A DNA stretch of 64,000 nt, taken from contig CP136068.1 of NCBI GenBank assembly GCA_032622095.1, positions 111,179,546 through 111,243,545 of the forward strand. The letters run 5' to 3'. Below, piece after piece: positions 25,214-36,800 of this stretch (positions are counted from its first letter, which is position 1; each line of letters opens with the position of its first letter). Source of the stretch: Siphonodentalium dalli. Lineage: Eukaryota; Mollusca; Scaphopoda; Gadilida; Siphonodentaliidae. Below the pieces are notes generated by a model that saw only the letters and a program-made list of their open reading frames with translations, was not told where the DNA came from and made no database searches. The position numbers and the translations under genes were made by a program.

Positions 25214-25679
25214 ATATGTGACCCGCCATATCAAATCCAGTCGGAAGTCGGGATTTTTTTTACCCTGTGCCAATGCATTCTCTTATATATGCGAGTCGAC
25301 CATAGGTCGCCTCGCATATATAAGAGAATGCATTGGCCTAACAATTTTTTATCATGTTTTTTAAATAAATGTTTCTTACAATTTTTAGGACATAAAATAA
25401 AAAAACATCCATTACCCTGCAGGGAGCCCCACACATATATAGAAGCACATAGAAGAGTGTCGTCTGCTCATGTTTGTCTGGGGCTCTGTATGGGTGAAAT
25501 TATAAAATTGTTAAAGAATACAAGAACAAATTATTAAAATTGTAAAAACATTTTAGGCCAATGCATTCTCTTATATATGCGAAGCGACCTATGGTCGACT
25601 CGCATATATAAGAGAATGCATTGGCACAGGGTAAAAAAATCCCGACTTCCGACTGGATTTGATATGGCGGGTCACATAT
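25214..25679. mobile_element. TA-flanked double-hairpin MITE, copy B
   Basis: Same structure as 19721-20186 but with the central part in the opposite orientation. The ends, TGTGACCCGCCATATCAAAT and its inverse, are intact. Both 69-nt hairpins (about 25269-25337 and 25557-25625) are complete. Confidence 0.92.
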
Positions 25680-26398
25680 AATGTTATGTATACTATATAT
25701 TTATGTCTTTGTTTTGCACTTTAGTTTACGTTTACTCCAGGCATACTATTTTACAATAGTTCTTGGCATTAATTGCAAGAAACTTATATATGATGACCAA
25801 AGTTACAATTTACTTACACGACACAAGCCCGACGTAAGCACTGTACCTGCAGTATTTGCATGGTGGTGTCACATCTCTTACACCCCCATAAATTACTGTC
25901 CTGCATTTATCCACCGCTCACCACCTCTATTGCCCACATAAAGCCTGCACAATAAACGTAAATTACGTCAATGTAGCTTTATTAGGTCAACATAGCTTTA
26001 TTAGGTTAGTAATAATGCAAATTGCACAGGTAACTAGGGACGTCAAGCGACATAAATGACGGCATTGTGCTTTTGGGACGTTTTATCGTCCATAATTCAC
26101 CGCAATTGATACAAAATTCGTAAACGGATATGTATTTTCGCTCTAAAACATATATAAACCATTAGTACAAGGCTAGCTTAGAATAACTATAAAAAAACAC
26201 AACGAACTATTTCGCTCTAAGCTGCTCTCCGGTTTTTGCACGTCATGAATGCTAATTAGTTTGCTTGACCTAATAAATGTAATGGCGTCATCGAAGTAAC
26301 GAATTTAAAACAGAGGAAAATGACATATTTACCTCACAAAAGGCAAGTTTTGTGCGATGGATAAATAAAATATGTAGCTAATGTTGTCGCTAAAACTG
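25680..26398. other. Intergenic, nothing recognised
   Basis: Contains a short duplicated TAGCTTTATTAGGT motif near 25975-26010 and no coding signal. Confidence 0.4.
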
Positions 26399-26487
26399 TT
26401 TATGTCCGCTCGGGGGATTTGGCATCTATTGGACTCGGCAGAGCCTCGCCCAATATAGATGCTCAAACCCCCCTCACGGACATAAAG
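26399..26487. repeat. Hairpin with GGACTCGGC/GCCTCGCC loop
   Basis: TTTATGTCCG and CGGACATAAA form the outer stem, with GCATCTATTGG and CCAATATAGATGC inside. The loop region resembles the hairpins at 50256-50295 and 50833-50879. Confidence 0.75.
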
Positions 26488-26696
26488 AGACAATCAATGT
26501 CGGTGCTTTTGAACGTACAATAAGGGTTTTCCCAGCCCATCACTGAATCCTTAATACACATAAAAAGAGAGGGCGAATCATACATACCAGCGTGAAAAAA
26601 AATTCATTTCTTATGGAAATGGCGGAATATCGATCGGAATGGCACAGTAAAATGTCCTTAAACTCAAATCAAGGTTGAAATCGGTTCCGATTTTCG

Positions 26697-26782
26697 ACCA
26701 TGTCGGGGTTCGAACCCGCGCCAACCTTGTCTAGCCCAGACTACGATGGTGGTATCTATACGACCTAAGTACCTCGGTTACG
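26697..26782 (-). repeat. tRNA-like SINE remnant
   Basis: On the minus strand, a D-arm-like CTTAGGTCGTATAGA is followed by an anticodon-arm-like GTCTGGGCTAGAC and a T-arm CGGGTTCGAACCCCG that matches a pol III B box. The acceptor stem does not pair well, so it is unlikely to be a functional tRNA. I read it as the head of a tRNA-derived SINE or a decayed tRNA. Confidence 0.45.
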
Positions 26783-27390
26783 CAGACTTTCACACTTAAT
26801 AATACTGATGTAATGTCCACGCCGTCAACAAATCAACAGGAATGCGACTGAATTACATCAAAGTTTGTTATACACTGAGAACACTGAGAACATACAACTT
26901 ATGGTTAGTCACGAGCATTTGGGGTCACTTTGTCTACCCATACATTTCAGCGATTCACTATGACTAACTCTGGTGTTAGTCACAGTGACTAAGCTCTAAT
27001 TGTAACACTGCCTTTAATTATACTTAATATTCATTGCTAAGTATTCAATTTTATCGCAGTTCTATTGGATCTATAATTGAACGAATGTGATGAGAGGATA
27101 TAATGACATATATATCAGAACGTCCCTCCCATATCAGAGACTACACTATTAGGATATAAAGTTCTTATTCCATGGCACCATTGGCTCGGAAAAATGAACT
27201 AGTTGAACGGAGCTATAACACAAACTATTATAATAGAACAGTACTGAGATATGTGTTTTAGAGAATGAATTGAAAGTTTGTCCTGCTTCCAATTCGGTCT
27301 CTGATTCTGGATATTATATCATCTGGTTGAGTATTGGAATTATTTTCATACAATTTCCACCAAATTACATTCACATTCTCAGTTACTCAA
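26783..27390. other. Intergenic with TTAGTCA motifs
   Basis: 26890-27000 has several GTTAGTCAC/GTGACTAA motifs like those at 1145-1375. Otherwise featureless. Confidence 0.4.
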
Positions 27391-27606
27391 CATGAGCAGA
27401 CGACACTCTTCTATATGCTTCTATATATGTGTGGGGCTCCCTGCAGGGTAATGGATGTTTTTTTATTTTATGTCCTAAAAATTGTAAGAAACATTTATTT
27501 AAAAAAAATGATAAAAAATTGTTAGGCCAATGCATTCTCGCATATATGCGAGGCGACCTATGGTCGACTCGCATATATAAGAGAATGCATTGGCACAGGG
27601 TAAAAA
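27391..27606. mobile_element. Truncated double-hairpin MITE, copy D
   Basis: Starts abruptly at CATGAGCAGACGACACTC, in the middle of the element. It continues through the second hairpin to GGCACAGGGTAAAAAATC. The left half and the right TIR end are missing. Confidence 0.85.
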
Positions 27607-28260
27607 ATCATTGTGACCCAATCCTCGTCATTTTGACTAACACAATTGTAGTCTAATGGCCTAATTAGTCGTTTTGACTGACCATTCATTATTAGTTATG
27701 CCTTAGTGATTTGTGCCTTAGTCATTATGTCTAAGCTAAGTTGGTCATCCTGGGGACAAACAGTTGAATTACGTGAGTTAGTCATATTGATGACATTTCT
27801 TCTTCAGTGTAGGCTATCATTAAACCGAATCTAGAGTACCAGTAAATGGAGAGAGTTTGTGTCACAGTTACATTTACGTTCGGAGATTTGCACATTTGCT
27901 TGGATCGATGTTTCAAGCAATCCTCCTCAAAGAGCCATAGTTTATATGGTTTATAATGGATATTTCTCATTGACGAGAAGTTCCATTCGGAATTACTCAA
28001 TGACGAGCAATTCCATGATAGGAAAAATAAGTCCAACAAATATGATTCATTCTGCTCTTGTATTATCTGTTGTTTTCAGGCTGTCGTCTATATTAACTTA
28101 ACACCCCTCCAAATGAATACTAGATCATTCAAATGTATATTTTTATAACTGTGTGGGAGAATCCAGTTAGTATAGAAAGGGTTAACCGCCCACTTTCTGT
28201 TCGAGTCACTGCGTGGTTATTTCTGTAATGCGCAATAATAAAATAGGAGCGAAATTATAT
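27607..28260. other. Intergenic with TTAGTCA-rich start
   Basis: 27610-27790 holds degenerate TTAGTC/GACTAA motifs. The rest shows no supported gene; two overlapping chance frames near 27780-28100 lack any motif. Confidence 0.4.
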
Positions 28261-28541
28261 TTAAAGATGCATAATCCGACGGTCTCGGACCAAATTGCGG
28301 ATGAAGATGGATAACTCTAATATCAAGAGGCTGTCTGTTGATAATAAGGCAAAATTTCGTCAAACAACATGTTGATAAATAACACGTTTCGGGCAATTTC
28401 ATACTATAGTTGACAGTGGTTAGCATTATTTTTGTGCAATTAATCGATTCTGATAACTGAAGCGGAATTTCTAAAAATGTTGTTGTTGTTGGGATCTGAT
28501 TATATGGGTGGGGACCATCGAATCGGATTGAGTACCTTTAA
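28261..28541. mobile_element. TTAA-flanked MITE, AGGTACTCAA family, short copy
   Basis: 281 bp between TTAA and TTAA. The ends are AAGATGCATAATCCGA and TCGGATTGAGTACCT. It contains GATAACTCTAATATCAA and TAGCATTATTTTTGTGCAAT blocks shared with 14620-14780, 42838-42985 and 60640-60790. Confidence 0.8.
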
Positions 28542-28735
28542 TCAAGATAGGAACATGCATCTGGCCTTGAATTGTCGGCCAAGCGGTGTGAAATAGATAA
28601 GACTGACCAATTCTTCCACAACGATTTGCGCGTTGGCGAAAAGCAACTTACAACTCTTTATGCCCACGAAAAGTCAACTACATGTATTAGTTTACATAAA
28701 TAACAAGAGCATCGTTATAGGTCGTGGCAAAATAC

Positions 28736-29080
28736 GCCCGTGGTAATACAAACAAACGGCCATAACTCTCGTAAAAATTGGCGAGCAGAACCATAATTCG
28801 AACTCTATTTTGGTCTAGTAAACTGACATACCAAATTTAATTCCAATCAGTTACATTTACTAAGTTATCACCGGGAAACATTGAGTGCTCATTCCAACAC
28901 GAAGAGCCATAACTCTGGTGAAAATTGGTGAGCCGAACCTGCATTCGAACTTGACCTGAATTGTGTACTATACTGACTTACCAAATTACATTCCATTCAA
29001 TTGAATATATCTAAAGTTATCACCCGGAAACAAAAGCGAATGGACGGGCAGGCGGACGGACGGACGGACGACAAGACAGA
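28736..29080. repeat. Tandem repeat of about 157 bp with GGAC tail
   Basis: Two copies of a unit starting GCCATAACTC and ending AAGTTATCACCCGGAAAC. A short (GGAC)n run follows near 29050. This layout is a common dispersed repeat type in invertebrate genomes (my recollection, not checked). Confidence 0.65.
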
Positions 29081-29819
29081 CCAATAACATTAAAAAACAG
29101 GCGTATAAAATCGAGTGATGTAATATTATCTATTTTTAGGTTTTGTTTTAGCTTGATCGAGTTAATAAAGAAAAAATTCCAACCATTATAGTTCCCGAAT
29201 TTAGGACCTGAATTGGTGAACTTTATCGGGTGGTATTTCATTACTGAGTAATGATAATAATTAATTTACAGTAATTTCCTGGCATCGGTTGTGATTTTAT
29301 GAAACATTCCTACTATAAATAAATTAATGAGTGCATGGGGGAGTCCAGAAGGACAAAGCCGATAACACAAGTCCACAAGCACCAAATACCAAACCAGTGC
29401 AAATGCACTCAAATTACTAATCAAATTCTCAATTATCTCCTTCTTTTTATACCACAAAGAGCATATTTGTCATGATTCCCACCCGTGGATAGAAGTCGAG
29501 TGGGCAGAGAATTAAATTGACTCCGTAGGACATCCAATTACAGTAAATTCCCTATTTCACATTTGAAATCAGAAGGCGACATGAACGCGCTCATTGTTTG
29601 AAATTATACATTTCATTAAGTTATAGCGCGCCGGAAAATATTTGCGCTGTTCAGAAATATCCATCCCAGCAGAATTTCCACGTCTCATCAATTAATCACC
29701 CGGGATGCAATAGTTTAGTACTAATAGCTAAATTGTTGATGTGAAAAGTGAAAAATTTAAAGCTCGCTCAACGTACGAGTATCGTTTGCAGGCATTTTCA
29801 ATAGAAAGCTACAGTGTGC
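29081..29819. other. Intergenic, nothing recognised
   Basis: No coding or repeat signal that I could support. Confidence 0.4.
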
Positions 29820-30300
29820 TAGATCATGCCACGAATTTCTACTCTGGCTAACGAACATAGATATCATATATTCCACCAGTACAAAACCTTGGAACTTCTT
29901 GAATTTTTGACAGGGAACGTTATAAAGTTGAAACAATAAAACGGGGAATATATATCCTTAATAATGTACTTCACTTTAAGTGAAGGTCACAACTCCAAAT
30001 TCACGATTTAAGTGACTGTGAATTTTTTTTTCTTTGCGTCGCTTACAATGATATAATTTCTCCCTGGTATAGTTAATTCAATTTCTATTGCGATATCGGC
30101 TCACAAGTGTCACAGAAAAGCATGCAATTTCGAGCCTTCACCAACAGTGAAGTACATTATAAAGGAACTGATAGTAGCAAAGAGATATATTCACCGTGCT
30201 ATTGTTCCCTGTCAAAACTTAAAAAAGTTCCCAGGTTTTATAATGGTGGAATATGATCTCTACGGGCGTTAGCCAGAGTAGTGATTCATGGCATGATATA
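29820..30300. mobile_element. Long-TIR element with 9-bp TSD, copy 2
   Basis: Same termini (TAGATCATGCCACGAAT...GATTCATGGCATGATATA) and internal blocks as 15720-16240. Flanking 9-mers ACAGTGTGC and TAAATGTGC agree at 6 of 9 positions, consistent with an aged 9-bp duplication. Confidence 0.85.
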
Positions 30301-30310
30301 TAAATGTGCC

Positions 30311-30710
30311 TTAACCCTTTACCCAACAAACCGGCCAAAACCGGCCAAATAAAGCTTCAACAGCCTAAAATATCTTGGGTCTGTCTCAATAAAACCATAC
30401 AAATATGGATATCATTGGAACCGGCTCATTGACCACATTGTGATGGTTAGAGTTATGCCCTGTGCCAATGCATTCTCTTATATATGCGAGTCGACCATAG
30501 GTCGCCTCGCATATATAAGAGAATGCATTGGCCTAAAAAACATCTTTTTTAAACACTTTTTACCATTTTTTCTTACATTCTTTAACAATTTTATAATTTT
30601 TAATGTGTTAAGCCAATGCATTCTCTTATATATGCGAGGCGACCTATGGTCGACTCGCATATATAAGAGAATGCATTGGCACAGGGCCCTTCTGTTGGGT
30701 AAAGGGTTAA
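30311..30710. mobile_element. TTAA-flanked element with double-hairpin module, copy E
   Basis: 400 bp, flanked by TTAA. The ends are CCCTTTACCCAACA and its exact inverse, which fits piggyBac-type termini (5'-CCY with TTAA target). Inside, from CCCTGTGCCAATG to CATTGGCACAGGG, it carries the same pair of inverted 69-nt hairpins as the TA-flanked family, though the outer sequence is unrelated. Open frames on both strands encode only the hairpins. Confidence 0.9.
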
Positions 30711-30969
30711 ACGGAATGCAAAACTGCACATAAAATGCATCCGTATCACAGTTAACTAAATGAGAAGCAAAGACTATGTAGTTCCATTAGTATAGCGAGC
30801 GATGCTATCGAAATTTGCCTGTACATAGCATGCAATTATCTAATCGAGTTGGCAGTACTATTCACACGGGCGGGGGGGGGGGGGGGCTTGCTTTTCGCAA
30901 ATTACACTTAAAGATACGGATGGCCTTCGCGATGGATATTGCCGTTAACAAAAGGTTAAAGGTTAAACG

Positions 30970-31446
30970 TTAAAGGTACTCAACCCGTAAAGAGGGTCCC
31001 CATCTCAACAGATTCCAACAACAACAATCCGATCGGAGGGTCCTATATTACTATTTCTTCGGCTTTGGGGGTAAAAAATATTTGATTCGAGTCGAGGAAC
31101 CCATCAAACAAAGCTCAGAATTATTAGATATTGATTTTTGAAATTTGTTATAAACTCGAGATCAGTACTACTAACTGCCGTAATATGCTCTGGATGTGTT
31201 CTCCAAATCTATTCAAACAGACAAGGATGGATAACTCTAAAATCAAGTGGTAATTTTAACGCAATTTTGACTGAGTTCTGGGCCAGATAGTATTCCCGAT
31301 AATGAAAAATAATAGATTTCTAAAATCGATATCTAACAAATCTGAGCTTTGATGGGTGACTTCCTCGACTCGAATCAAATATTTTTGACCCCCGAAGCCA
31401 TTGAAATAGTAATTGAGAGGAGTTTTATCGGGTTGAGTACCTTTAA
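30970..31446. mobile_element. TTAA-flanked MITE, AGGTACTCAA family, best copy
   Basis: 477 bp. TTAA plus AGGTACTCAACCCG at the left; CGGGTTGAGTACCT plus TTAA at the right. Inverted arms of about 180 bp carry ATATTTGATTCGAGTCGAGG and its inverse. Non-coding. Confidence 0.9.
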
Positions 31447-32602
31447 ACCCCCATAGAGAGAGAAATATTAAAATATATACAGATTTTATTTTTTCATAGA
31501 TTTCTCATAAATAGCATGTTATTGTCAAGATTGTACGCATTGTTAGTAAACAAGCCACATTATGGTAGAGTACAGTGAGTAAAGAGTGTGCGATAAGCAA
31601 AACACTCAACATCAAATATAAATATCATAAACACCTGAAAACACATTTCGGAAATAAATACACCCCAAATAACAGATAACAAGCCAGCTTGTATGTATAC
31701 TCTCCCCAAGTATATACACTAAGGCAAGCTAGCCAGCAGAGACTGTCCATCAGAGGGGGGGGGGGGCAGAAATTAATCTATTCTTTATTCACATAGTATA
31801 ATCCTCCCTCTCCTGGTTAGATCTCCTGGTGGGAACAGGCCAACAAACTTATGCCACATCTCCTCCATGTGTCACTATTTGTCACTCATATACATGTACC
31901 TCTGCACAACAATGCAAAATTAAACAACTTAAGTATGACCGTAACATATTCCTCGATCAAATCAAGCAGTATTCACACCCGATATTTATTTGACCACTTA
32001 AAAATAGTGTCAATTTGCACATTATTGTTGATAACATGTACCTCGTGATCTTGTTTGTGGTTAGAAAATATACAGGTATTGCAAGATAATCGAGCAGGTC
32101 ACGTCATGGAGACATTAAGATAATCATATTGGCTACCCAGTTAAAGCATAACAATTACTACATTCTCCATCTCACATGCCCCACCCCATCTAACCCCATG
32201 CCGCATCCCCTTCTAGCTCGTGTATATATGGAACAATTTATTGTATCATCAGACTCGCATAATGCCCATGCCCTTACAAGTCAAACGTGGGGTCCTGTTG
32301 TTATACATCTACTGTAAAATATTGAATATCAAATAGATTTCATTGAATCTTGAACCTTTATTTATCAAACATTGGTAATTTATTTCTCTTCTCTGTTTTG
32401 CACCTATTATATAAAGTTATATCTAGTGTTCGTGCGGTCTGATGGAATATTCTTAAAGTGTGATGAGACAAGGCGTCTGCACAAATAGTTTAATTATAGT
32501 TTAACAGCGCTTGTCCGTATGCTATAAACGCAACAAAACAGTGTTATAATCATGGGTGAACTTTCAATATCATGGCGCAAATAGAAATGATTTTCAAATA
32601 TT
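31447..32602. other. Intergenic, nothing recognised
   Basis: Contains a poly-G run (about 31755-31766). Short frames only. Confidence 0.4.
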
Positions 32603-33497
32603 CACCCCATGCATCCGGATATGCTCGTAGCGGAAGACATGCTCGTATATAGCGGAATAACCACATGGCCCGCGATTTGCACATCGTCTTCAGTTGTCGT
32701 AAGTTATTTCATAAAAACACGGTTTAAATTACCTTGATTTTTGTTTAAACGTTAACAGCGATAATCGGTCTACAGAAATGAGCGGTTGTGGTTTCCACAA
32801 TTTGCATATTACTGTTCGATAATCGGGTTTTATACGAAAATTCTGATCTGAAATACTTACTCGATTTTAGTTTTATCAAATTTTAATGAATCTTTCCATT
32901 GACACATTATATAACATACAGTCTCTCAACGTATGATATCGTAGCTTCAAAATGAACTGGACATGTTTGCGATGTCAATCATATTAGTGCCCGAAAAATT
33001 AGTTTCCATGGAGGCACTCACTTGGTTTTGGGGCATGTCTATAGCAAACGTAAAACCACTGCTATAGACATACAATATGTTCTTGCTATGACCTGCATAT
33101 ATGGTAATTTTTTACTATGGAAAATGTAGAAATATGACTGAAAATGTTGTCTATTATACTAAGGGAATATCCGCGGAAATAGCAATGTATGCAAAGACTA
33201 TATTGTCTGGGCTGTTACCACGGAAATCGTAATTTTATGTAAGAAATGCAAATTTTGCCACAATTTTTGGCCTAACTTCCCGGTAAAATAGGATTAAACT
33301 GCGTCCACGTTTAAAGAAGTTTGATGTACAGTTGGGTAAATTATAGCCACACATAGTACCACCACCGTCAACCACTGGTATGTGTTGGTTTCGGTGCAAC
33401 ATGTGTCTAACCGTGAACGGTGTGCAAATCGCGGGCCATGTGGTTATTCCGCTACGAGCATGTCTTCCGCTACGAGCATATCCGGATGCATGGGGTG
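32603..33497. mobile_element. 895-bp terminal-inverted-repeat element
   Basis: The ends are CACCCCATGCATCCGGATAT and its inverse, and inverted identity continues for about 70 bp (ATGCTCGTAGCGGAAGACAT, CCACATGGCCCGCGATTTGC). The TIR itself contains a duplicated GCTCGTA...GCGGAA motif. There is no open frame of note inside. Target duplication unclear. Confidence 0.88.
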
Positions 33498-34186
33498 CTA
33501 TTGTGGAGAGGGGGCAAACATTCTGATTTATCTGCGTTGAAAATTTGTCTAGTAGTAAAGTCTAGTCCCCATATGGAGGACATCGGCGATTAGAAGTCAG
33601 ATTATCCAAACTAGAAATCCAAACTGCACACCCTTGGTTGTTGACCAAATTCCTAACTTCATTTGCACCCTTTTGAGTTGGAATGTTTCAACCTAACACA
33701 GTAGCTATGTTTGGAAATTTTCCATTAATAGCTATTTCAGCCTGTACACTAAAATTTCCATGAAAATCTGTGAAAATGGGAAAATATTCGATTCTTGGTC
33801 TAAAATGACATATTTTACAAAAGATATTGGCTGACAACTGAAACTATAAGAGCAATCCCACCTGCTGAATGTTATGAAACATATATATATGAAATTCCAA
33901 CTCCGGCACGCAATGTGCATTTGTTGACATTTGAAGGGGGTGTTTGACCCAAGCACCTCTCTGAATAATTGTCGCCAAAATGTTAACAATTCTTTTATAA
34001 AATTTTGTGACAAACATATGTATATTTAAACCAGATTGTATGCAGTTTGGAGGCAGCGCAATAACACATCTCGAAGCAGGCGAATTCCACTGTAGGTTAG
34101 AGTTATCCATCGTTAATCGATGAACGCAATTTTCAAATTTAACACCCGATTGTCACTGTCATTATGTTTTCTTACGAAAACGCATT
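33498..34186. other. Intergenic, nothing recognised
   Basis: Two overlapping minus-strand frames (88 and 93 codons) have no recognisable motif and no splice context. Not called. Confidence 0.4.
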
Positions 34187-34452
34187 TAGGTCATCCAATA
34201 CACCCCCGCACCCCAAATATACAAATACACAACTGGTTATAACGACTTGCAACAACTCGTTGAAACGACTTACAATCCGTTATGAGGACTTGCATTTTTG
34301 TTTTATTTCTACAATTCCTTACAACGATTTGCAAGTCGTTATAACGAGTTGCAAGTCGGAGTTGTCGGAAGTGGTTATAATGACTTGCATGTTGTTATGA
34401 CGAGTTGTGTATATTGTATATTTGGGGTCCGGTGGTGTTTCGGATGGCCCTA
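34187..34452. mobile_element. 266-bp fold-back element, TTGCAAGTCGTTATAACG family
   Basis: The ends TAGGTCATCC and GGATGGCCCTA, and the inner ACCCCAAATATAC/GTATATTTGGGGT, are inverted. The core repeats GACTTGCA and GTTATAACGA in both orientations. Flanking 9-mers AAACGCATT and ATACGCTTT match at 7 of 9 positions, suggesting a decayed 9-bp duplication. Confidence 0.75.
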
Positions 34453-35547
34453 ATACGCTTTCGTATGTCACGATTTCTATTGTTGACACCAGGGCGGCTA
34501 TTAACCTCTAGCATTCGAGTGTGCACGACATTCTGCCGCATTAGACAATGGCCACACGGTTTAGAAATAGAAAGAAAGTAGCTTCCGGTTATATACATGT
34601 ACATACTCTTTACCGAATTAATGGATAGTATGAATTGTGGGTGCGTGGTACCTATCTATCTAGGTCAAACTGGAGTCAACTTGCAACCGAAATCTATTAT
34701 ACCACTCACGTTAACGACAGTACTGGGGTCCCGGTTCAGCAATTTGACAAAACCAGCACACACTAAATGATGTTTTCACAAGTATTATTCTTATTTACAA
34801 TACCATGCATTCAAAAATATTTAGAAATTAGTCTCTCCGGAAACTGACAAACTACTATGGCTATCGCAACTCTCTGTTCACACTGAAAGTTTATCAATGT
34901 GACTTCCTCGCGACGATCAGTCACGCAGGCCGAGCTCATTTCTTCCTTTGAAGATGACCTCATTGTAGAACCACCCACAACGAATAGTTGCTTCCGTCTG
35001 CACCATCTGTCTATCAGTCATTTATTCGCCCAGCAGAAACCAAAGGTCGGGATCCGACAGTTTGAATGACACTTCGATATCGCTGCCTCCAACACACTTC
35101 AGGTAGATTTAACTTGACCGGAACCTGCGGCGGTGTGACATTTTATTGCTAAACTGCTGGGTTGCGGGCAGCTATACACCAAAAATGAGCTCCCATCTCC
35201 CCACTCGACTGCTTCAAATCTCGCATCATGTATGCATAGGACAACCTTATCTACTTCCTTCCAACATCAGCATAAGATCATCAGGCCACGAGAGAAGTCC
35301 GACGGTGAATAACTCGAGCTGGATCATGGCGGAATTTACATACTACACACATATCATGTCCATAATCAGTAAATGCAAATTGGTAATTGAAGTTCTCGGG
35401 ACCAACGGTGTTGGTATCAAGTCAATCGCATTCCTTTTGAGTTCGAATATAGCAACAACAAAATTAATGAACATCACCAATAGTCTAAACGGGTGACATC
35501 ATAGGGCGATTCCTAAACCAGAAAACTAAAGACGCACATGTCATTGT
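34453..35547. other. Region downstream of the minus-strand gene
   Basis: No second gene recognised. A TTTTATT at about 35139 would read AATAAAA on the minus strand, about 400 bp beyond the stop codon of the gene ending at 35548, and could serve as its polyadenylation signal. Confidence 0.35.
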
Positions 35548-36240
35548 TTACTGAGCAGCGCTGTCACTGCTTCCCGATGCCGCAACAACCTCATCGCGCA
35601 GCTGTCTGGCTCTCCTCCCTGCAGTAAGTCGCCCAATATAGACCGAGTCATCTTCGGCCAATTTCCAGTCTCTCTGCTCCATTCTTGATCGTACTCTCAG
35701 TTTGTGAGCCTTCATTTTATCCGAGAGCTTCTGTGCGGCTAAAGCTTTTTTAGCCTCGTCCTGAACCTTCCTCGATTCCAGAACCTTCTTCCTTTTCTCG
35801 TCATACGACTTTGCTTTCTTTTTCTTTTCTTGTAGCCCTTCTTGTCGAATGCAATCGGCGAGTTCCTGTTTCTCTCCAGCGGAATAGGACACGTAGCCGC
35901 ACGGAGATCTCAAAGAGAGGAGCTTCGCTAGCTTCCTCGGAGGCGTCGGAGCTCGCAATATTTCTTCCTCTTCGGTCGACACGAAGAATGAAACGCCGTC
36001 ATTACCAGCTCGCGTGCAAGCATCGAGCAATCCTTCATCAGCTAACTGACCTATCAGTTGGTTAGAGGTCATCCGTGGTGGCGGAGGGATATCCAGATAA
36101 TTCTCAAGCACGGCGACACATGACATCACTTTCTTCATATCTGGAACCTTGAAAGGATACTTGGGTTCCGTTTCGGTTTCGGAGGCTGGAAAAGTCTCTG
36201 ATTTCGCGTCAGTGTTTTGTTCAGGACTAGTCTCGATCAT
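35548..36240 (-). CDS. Uncharacterised protein, C-terminal exon, coiled-coil
   Basis: Not recognised. About 230 residues from the ATG at 36240 to the TAA at 35548-35550. The open frame extends upstream, but an excellent splice acceptor (pyrimidine-rich tract ending TTTGTAG) lies at 36257-36258, so the frame beyond it is probably intronic. I therefore prefer the downstream ATG; earlier coding exons cannot be excluded. Residues 1-25 are acidic and Thr/Ser-rich. The middle has a PPPP segment, then STEEEEILRAPTPPRKL. From about residue 120 there is a long Lys/Arg/Glu-rich predicted helix (EKKKKAKSYDEKRKKVLESR), likely coiled-coil, ending in a Ser/Ala-rich tail. No signal peptide or membrane segment. 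Much more GC-rich than its flanks, as expected of a host exon. The charged helix loosely recalls stathmin-like or cytoskeletal proteins, but that is a guess. Confidence 0.75.
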   Translation of the reverse strand: MIETSPEQNTDAKSETFPASETETEPKYPFKVPDMKKVMSCVAVLENYLDIPPPPRMTSNQLIGQLADEGLLDACTRAGNDGVSFFVSTEEEEILRAPTPPRKLAKLLSLRSPCGYVSYSAGEKQELADCIRQEGLQEKKKKAKSYDEKRKKVLESRKVQDEAKKALAAQKLSDKMKAHKLRVRSRMEQRDWKLAEDDSVYIGRLTAGRRARQLRDEVVAASGSSDSAAQ

Positions 36241-36440
36241 ATCAGTTGTTTGTAGTCTACAAAGACAAACAGAATACCTTTGTTTTGAAAAGATGCCCAA
36301 TCAGATTTGAAACAATGGACACCCGTCGCATCATGGAGTTCTACTGATATGAACTACGAATAGTTTGCTATAGGTCACAATAATTTGTAGCAATAATTAC
36401 GTGTTCGAGACAAGTCTGAGTTTAGTGTGCCTGTCATTTG
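36241..36440. other. Upstream of the minus-strand exon, likely intron
   Basis: Includes the acceptor tract described for the exon ending at 36256. No upstream exon was identified further right. Confidence 0.4.
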
Positions 36441-36800
36441 CAGAATGATGTCCCCAGAGGGTGAATTTAGTTACGCTATCCCGCATAGTGGGCTAGCATC
36501 ACCAAATTCACCCTCTGGGGACCTCATTCTGCTTAGGCCTCATCTTCTCTGGAAAGTTTCTTTATTATCATACTCAGATTGAGGTTCCCAAATGGTGAAT
36601 ATTGTGATGTACACCCATTGGGAACCTCGGTTATGAATTGTCGTCTGCCAATTTGGGGATATAGAGAAACTAAACTAAAAAAGAAATAGAATCTATGTGA
36701 AAAAAGTTTCTATAGAAATTTGATAATAAAGAAACTATCCAGAGAAGATGAGGCCTAAGCAGAATGAGGTCCCCAGAATGTGAATTTAGTGATGCTAGCC
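36441..36800. mobile_element. Compound fold-back element
   Basis: 36441-36531 is a hairpin (CAGAATGATGTCCCCAGAGG and its inverse). The outer GCTTAGGCCTCATCTTCTCT at 36531 pairs with AGAGAAGATGAGGCCTAAGC near 36741, enclosing a third fold (GAGGTTCCCAAATGG...CCATTGGGAACCTC). A partial copy lies at 37541-37710. Confidence 0.85.

Noticed and set aside
26697-26782. Functional tRNA gene
   Set aside because: The B box and D-arm are recognisable but the acceptor stem does not pair, so I list it only as a tRNA-like SINE remnant.
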